In this document: positions 20,858 to 21,495 of the stretch, piece after piece
How positions within the stretch are numbered: the stretch's first letter is position 1
Layout of the letters: each line of letters opens with the position of its first letter
Origin: Coriobacteriaceae bacterium
GTDB taxonomy: Bacteria; Actinomycetota; Coriobacteriia; Coriobacteriales; Eggerthellaceae
NCBI GenBank assembly: GCA_004555335.1
Contig: SFII01000012.1
Location: forward strand, 1 to 21,495
Reading direction: 5' to 3'
Length of the DNA: 21,495 bases
Made by a program: the position numbers and the translations under genes
Notes under the pieces: model-generated
The model's database searches: none
What the model was told of the DNA's origin: nothing
What the model saw: only the letters and a program-made list of their open reading frames with translations

Positions 20858-21495
20858 GTGCTGGAATCAGAGGGATTCGAATTCGCGTTAAGGCGCTATA
20901 CGGGTAAGGCCGATTGCGTCTGCGTGCCCGAAGGGATCAAGGCAATCTGCGAGAAGGCCTTCCAGAACAGGTCGGCTTTGGTCCAGGTCACCCTTCCCGA
21001 GACCACCGAATTCGTGGGGGAACGCGCCTTCGAAGCCTGCAGGAAGCTTGAAAAGGTGAATATCCCCGACAGGGTGCAGTCGCTCGATTCCTTCGCCTTC
21101 AAAAGCTGTGCGAGCCTGCGAAACGTGGTCTTGCCGGAATCCATGCGCAAGATCGGCGAATCCTGCTTCGCCTTCTGCACTTCCCTGGAATATATCGAGC
21201 TCCCCCAGAAGATCGCGAAGATCCCCAACGGCTGCTTCCGCAACTGCAAGAACCTGACCTTCATCGAGATTCCCGAAGGGGTGCGGGAAATCGATGCGCA
21301 TGCTTTCCAGGGCTGCGAGTCGCTCAGCCTGCTGGTGCTGCCCGAAAGCCTGGTGAGCGTCGGACGCGAGGCCTTCAAGGGATGCACGTCCCTGACCGAG
21401 GTCTTCGTTCCCTCGAAGGTGAAGACCATCGACGAGGGTGCTTTCGAGGGTTGCTCCGCCTTGGAGGACGTGTTCTTCCCGGAAGGGATCAGGCG
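20858..21495 (+). CDS. BspA-like leucine-rich repeat protein, N-terminal part (3' end outside window)
   Basis: The frame is open from GTG 20858 to the window's end, about 212 codons. Eight tandem repeats of 23 residues are visible, of the form AFxxCxxLxxVxLPxxVxxIxxx, for example AFEACRKLEKVNIPDR and AFKGCTSLTEVFVPSK. This is the LRR_5 (BspA-like, TpLRR) type. A half-repeat (CVCVPEGIKAICEK) precedes them. There is no signal peptide in the first residues (MLESEGFEFALRRYTGK), so this member is probably not exported by the Sec route. GGAAGG (20844-20849) precedes the start by 8 bases; an in-frame GTG at 20849 is an alternative. Such domains usually mediate binding; the partner is unknown. Confidence 0.88.
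   Translation, partial: MLESEGFEFALRRYTGKADCVCVPEGIKAICEKAFQNRSALVQVTLPETTEFVGERAFEACRKLEKVNIPDRVQSLDSFAFKSCASLRNVVLPESMRKIGESCFAFCTSLEYIELPQKIAKIPNGCFRNCKNLTFIEIPEGVREIDAHAFQGCESLSLLVLPESLVSVGREAFKGCTSLTEVFVPSKVKTIDEGAFEGCSALEDVFFPEGIR

Overview
The window looks like core chromosome from an anaerobic, high-GC Actinomycetota bacterium, most likely class Coriobacteriia (Eggerthellaceae-like). This is inferred from gene content and codon style: a single groES-groEL pair under a CIRCE operator, an infA-rpmJ-rpsM-rpsK-rpsD-rpoA-rplQ block, molybdenum cofactor genes, and a corrinoid-protein reductive activator next to a URO-D family protein. I see no insertion sequence, prophage, CRISPR array or rRNA.

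Layout. 1-436 is the 3' end of nadE (NAD+ synthetase). 437-854 is a non-coding stretch with hairpins, then a promoter and CIRCE operator driving groES-groEL (855-2843), closed by a strong terminator. 2969-3805 is a SpoU/TrmH-type RNA methyltransferase. A minus-strand tRNA-Lys(TTT) follows with its own promoter and terminator. aroK (4330-4875) reads the other way behind a leader that resembles a short translational T-box. infA, rpmJ, rpsM, rpsK, rpsD, rpoA and rplQ (5024-8386) make the alpha-operon-like block and end in a 14-bp terminator stem.

8474-11905 holds ecfT (the transmembrane subunit of an ECF vitamin transporter, without its ATPases), an NhaC-type Na+/H+ antiporter and mnmA. After a terminator comes moeA-mogA (molybdopterin cofactor synthesis, stop and start overlapping), then alr, a family-4 uracil-DNA glycosylase and folC (12198-17262). 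17467-17757 encodes a 96-residue protein of unknown function with an EF-hand-like loop. After a 12-bp terminator come a RACE-type corrinoid activator and an atypical short URO-D/MtaA-like protein (18078-20777). The window ends inside a BspA-like leucine-rich repeat gene with a 23-residue period.

How the genes work together. Most are housekeeping: protein folding, translation initiation and ribosome assembly, tRNA modification, cofactor synthesis (NAD, Moco, folate), cell-wall D-alanine, and DNA repair. The parts most worth a second look are the RACE/URO-D pair without a visible corrinoid protein, the T-box-like aroK leader, the orphan and possibly leaderless ecfT, and the small EF-hand-like protein.
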